Shown here in pieces: positions 13,448 through 15,780 of a stretch of DNA of 15,780 bases. Source of the stretch: an uncultured bacterium (GTDB lineage Bacteria; Bacillota; Clostridia; Oscillospirales; Ruminococcaceae); the NCBI GenBank assembly GCA_905214345.1, contig CAJMLV010000053.1:1-15780 (forward strand), given 5' to 3'. The first letter of the stretch is position 1. Every line of letters starts with the position of its first letter. The notes below the pieces were generated by a model that worked only from the letters and a program-made list of their open reading frames with translations, was not told the origin of the DNA and did no database searches. Both the position numbers and the translations under genes were made by a program.

Positions 13448-14908
13448 TCAGCAGTTGGGCTGCTCTGCGTTGGACAGGCAGTTTACCGGCGTACGGCCGG
13501 GGACCAGACGAACCCCGTCGGAATACCCTTCTTCCGAGTCTTTCAGTTCCCGGATCAGCAGATTGCGCAGGTATCTGATCCGTTCCTGTTTGTCGGGATC
13601 ATGGATGGCGTTGTGCGTCTCGTCCGGGTCGTTGACCAGATCAAAATACTGCTCCTCATCCCGTTCGTTCAACCAGATGAATTTATCTGTTTTGGTCACG
13701 ATAAACTGGCTGGACCAGCGATTGAATCCGAAGGTATGTTCGCCGTGGATGTACTCCCGCTCCAACGGGTGCAGCATACTGCTGCCATCCAGGTGACCGG
13801 GGATCTTTGCCCCCGCCAGTTCCAGCACCGTAGGCATTACATCCCGCAGTTCCACCAGGGAATCCTCGGTGCGGCCGCGGGGCCCGATGTACCGTTCCGG
13901 TCCGCTGAGGAACATGGGGATGCGGGCACTGCCATTATAAGGCAGGGCCTTGCGGCACCAGCCGTGATCCGAAAGCATCTCCCCATGGTCGGAGGTAAAC
14001 AGGATGACTGTGTTCTCCATCAGCCTGTGCTCGATCAGTGCCTGAATGATGCGGCCGATCTGGTGGTCCACATGGGTGATGCAGGCATAGTAACCGATCT
14101 GCTGCTGGCGGATCAGTTCCGGGTCTTTGGGCCCGGTGCAGGAATTGAACACCATGCCCCGCTTTTCCAGCATTTCGCTGTCATCCCAATCCCCCTTCAC
14201 CGGCGGACACAGGTCTTTGTCCTTATACATGTCAAAGTAACACGGGGGTGCATCGTAAGGTGCGTGGGGACGCACAAAGCTGGCCATCAGGAAGAACGGC
14301 TTACGGGGGTCCCGGCGGCGCAGAAAATCAATGCTGCGGCTGGCCACCCAGTTGGTGGGATGGTATTTTTCCGCATAGGGCCAGGGCCGGGCGGTCCAGC
14401 CGTTGCAGTCCATGCCGGTGTCTGTCACATCCACATCCGCACCAAGCTCACTTTTCAGCCAGTAGAAGTAATCGTCCGCGAACAGCTGGTTTTCATAGTG
14501 GTCTACGCCGGCATACCGATATTCATGCAGGTAACCGTCATGCAGTTCCACGTTGTTGAAACCCAGATAATTGCGTAAAGGATGCACGTGCATCTTGCCT
14601 ACACACTGGGTGTAATATCCGGCCTTGCTCAGTTCACCGGCCATGGTGCATCCGTAGTTCCAGTCCACCCGATCCTGATACCCCACCTTGCCGGTGTGCC
14701 GCTGGCTCAGGCCGGTGTGAAGGATTGCCCGGGCCGGAACACAGGTGGGACAGGACGACCAGGCATTGGGAAAATACACCCCATCCGCGGCAAGGGAGTC
14801 CAGGTAGGGAGTTTTCACATCCGGATGTCCGGCACAGCCCAGACAGTCTCCCCTTTGCTCGTCGGTCATAATCAAAACGATGTTGGGACGGTCCGTCACA
14901 GCATTCAC
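13448..14908 (-). CDS. Type I (formylglycine) sulfatase, probably cytoplasmic
   Basis: It hydrolyses sulfate esters, or less likely phosphonate monoesters. The signature CVPARAILHTG contains the Cys (codon 14741-14743) that a maturase turns into formylglycine. The N-terminal PNIVLIMTDEQRGD supplies metal ligands, as do GKMHVH, RPHAPYD and the C-terminal FTSDHGEML. The protein has about 486 residues, normal for the family, and has no signal peptide. The Cys-type site in an anaerobe implies a radical SAM maturase (anSME) encoded elsewhere; none is in this window. Start: the frame opens at ATG 14941 without a ribosome site, while GTG 14908 has AGGA 6 bases upstream and GTG 14899 is also possible. 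It sits between a GH112 phosphorylase and sugar-activating genes, so a sulfated galacto- or lacto-N-biose is the likely substrate (inference). Confidence 0.9.
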   Translation of the reverse strand: MNAVTDRPNIVLIMTDEQRGDCLGCAGHPDVKTPYLDSLAADGVYFPNAWSSCPTCVPARAILHTGLSQRHTGKVGYQDRVDWNYGCTMAGELSKAGYYTQCVGKMHVHPLRNYLGFNNVELHDGYLHEYRYAGVDHYENQLFADDYFYWLKSELGADVDVTDTGMDCNGWTARPWPYAEKYHPTNWVASRSIDFLRRRDPRKPFFLMASFVRPHAPYDAPPCYFDMYKDKDLCPPVKGDWDDSEMLEKRGMVFNSCTGPKDPELIRQQQIGYYACITHVDHQIGRIIQALIEHRLMENTVILFTSDHGEMLSDHGWCRKALPYNGSARIPMFLSGPERYIGPRGRTEDSLVELRDVMPTVLELAGAKIPGHLDGSSMLHPLEREYIHGEHTFGFNRWSSQFIVTKTDKFIWLNERDEEQYFDLVNDPDETHNAIHDPDKQERIRYLRNLLIRELKDSEEGYSDGVRLVPGRTPVNCLSNAEQPNC

Positions 14909-14959
14909 GCCCTTTCCTGTAACAGGCAGCGGGACAGACATTTCCGCGCTGCGATGGAA

Positions 14960-15000
14960 AAGGCGGCCGCCGCCGGGGAGTCCCCGAAGGCGGCCGCCTT
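14960..15000 (-). terminator. GC-rich hairpin between the phosphorylase and sulfatase genes
   Basis: A 12-base stem (14960-14971 with 14989-15000) has an inner CGGGG/CCCCG stem (74-78 with 82-86 of the same block). Read on the minus strand it is followed by TTTT only, so it is at best a partial terminator. It lies 24 bases after the phosphorylase stop and about 20 bases before the longest possible sulfatase start. It probably lowers expression of the downstream genes or protects the upstream mRNA. Confidence 0.65.
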
Positions 15001-15024
15001 ACAGCAAGATCGGCTTATATCCAG

Positions 15025-15780
15025 TCAGATCTCATACCACTTGATCTCGTTGGAGTCCATATCCAGTTCAAAGCTGGTGCCGTCGCCCTTGTAGACGGTG
15101 GTATGCTGGGGTTCGTAGGTATTGTTCACCACGCAGTATTTGCCGTTCTTCACATAGGCGTGCACTTCCACATTGAAATTGGAGGAGAACCACTTATGCA
15201 GGTCCTCTTCATCGTGCGCGCTCCACAAGATGGAACGGTACAGCATACGGCTGTTCTCGAAAGTATAGGGCAGGCCGCTGATGTACACGGTACGGCCCGC
15301 GCCGTACTCGTTCACCGCCATCTGCACTTCCTTGTCCCGCTGAACCAGGATCCGGGCGCCTTCCAGTGCATACATGCTCTTCTTGCCCTCACCGAAGTTC
15401 ACCTCGCCGGTGGCATCGGCCAGGATGAAGTGATCCCGGTGCTCGTCCCAGTTGTACTTGTCGTAGCCCAGGGTAAAGCCGGTTTCCTTCTCCACGCCCA
15501 TGACGGTGGCCAGCTGCAGATAATGCCCCTGATACTGGTGACCCGCAGGCTCACCCACGCCGATGAAGCCGCCGCCGTTGTAGATAAATTTCTTGACAGC
15601 GGAAGAAATCTCGGGATCTTCCCAAACCGCACCGCCGGTGTGTGCGGTGTCGCCATCGCCCACATTGATCAGCACGTCGATGGTATCCAGCAGGTGCGGA
15701 TCGGCCTTGATGTCGTCAAAGCTGATGAACTTTACGTCGAAGGGCGCGCCGCTCAGCGCTTCGATCACGCCGGCGTAGCT
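15025..15780 (-). CDS. lnpA: 1,3-beta-galactosyl-N-acetylhexosamine phosphorylase (GH112), C-terminal part
   Basis: This cytoplasmic phosphorylase splits galacto-N-biose or lacto-N-biose with phosphate into Gal-1-P and GalNAc or GlcNAc. Only the last 251 or so residues are in the window, and the gene runs off the right edge. Full GH112 enzymes have about 700-750 residues. Family-like blocks are VKFISFDDI, DVLINVGDGDTAHTGG, NGGGFIGVGEPAGHQYQG, KYNWDEHRDHFILAD and YISGLPYTFENSRMLYRSIL. The late beta-rich domain includes VEVHAYVKNGKYCVVNNTYE and ends NEIKWYEI. It is the most upstream gene visible in the operon; transporter genes may lie further upstream, outside the window. The family identification is firm; preference for galacto- or lacto-N-biose is not readable from this part. 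Confidence 0.9.
   Translation of the reverse strand, partial: SYAGVIEALSGAPFDVKFISFDDIKADPHLLDTIDVLINVGDGDTAHTGGAVWEDPEISSAVKKFIYNGGGFIGVGEPAGHQYQGHYLQLATVMGVEKETGFTLGYDKYNWDEHRDHFILADATGEVNFGEGKKSMYALEGARILVQRDKEVQMAVNEYGAGRTVYISGLPYTFENSRMLYRSILWSAHDEEDLHKWFSSNFNVEVHAYVKNGKYCVVNNTYEPQHTTVYKGDGTSFELDMDSNEIKWYEI

Noticed and set aside
12734..14578. A 614-codon plus-strand open frame over the pyrophosphorylase and sulfatase genes
   Set aside because: It overlaps two recognised genes in antisense and crosses their intergenic gap. It has no ribosome site and no family pattern.

Overview
The window looks like chromosomal DNA of an anaerobic gut Firmicute of the Oscillospiraceae/Ruminococcaceae type (Faecalibacterium, Gemmiger or Subdoligranulum-like). 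The reasons are GC-rich coding sequence with strong GC at third positions, a PPi-type pyruvate phosphate dikinase, Gram-positive Shine-Dalgarno sites, and a locus for host-glycan (mucin/milk-type) galacto-N-biose or lacto-N-biose. The genus assignment is inference, not something the sequence proves.

Layout. (1) 1-2983: ppdK (+) with its own promoter, a leader hairpin and an intrinsic terminator. (2) 3008-6405: a tightly packed minus-strand operon that starts with a WYL-domain HTH regulator. It continues with a TfoX_N protein, a GyrI-like ligand-binding protein, a ten-cysteine DUF3795 protein and a DUF1848 protein with a radical-SAM CX3CX2C motif. Junctions between its first four genes overlap or lie within a few bases. 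(3) 6613-8559: a plus-strand phosphate-uptake operon, a PiT permease followed by a DUF47/PhoU-like accessory protein. It has its own promoter, two hairpins in the leader, a hairpin between the genes and a terminator. (4) 8568-11298: a scarred region of broken genes. It holds the C-terminal end of an FtsX-type ABC permease, an AT-rich gene broken by a -1 frameshift in an A7 run, a 5'-truncated DUF6076 gene, and the C-terminal part of what looks like a large serine recombinase. This reads as the remains of a mobile element or island. (5) 11361-15780: a minus-strand carbohydrate operon running in from the right edge. Its genes are a GH112 1,3-beta-galactosyl-N-acetylhexosamine phosphorylase (partial), a type I sulfatase, an NDP-sugar pyrophosphorylase and an N-acetylhexosamine 1-kinase-like phosphotransferase. 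It ends at a 42-base perfect palindrome that can terminate transcription from both sides.

How the genes work together. The last operon can be read as a cytoplasmic pathway. A disaccharide (galacto-N-biose or lacto-N-biose, possibly sulfated) is desulfated and phosphorolysed to Gal-1-P plus GalNAc/GlcNAc. The amino sugar is phosphorylated at C1, and a nucleotidyltransferase activates a sugar-1-phosphate. Compared with the Bifidobacterium lnp operon, the sulfatase is extra, and an NTP_transferase-fold enzyme occupies the place of the GalT-type LnpC. The most unusual features are this sulfatase-containing phosphorylase locus, the regulator-radical-SAM operon, and the frameshifted AT-rich gene whose C-terminal domain reads on cleanly in the -1 frame.
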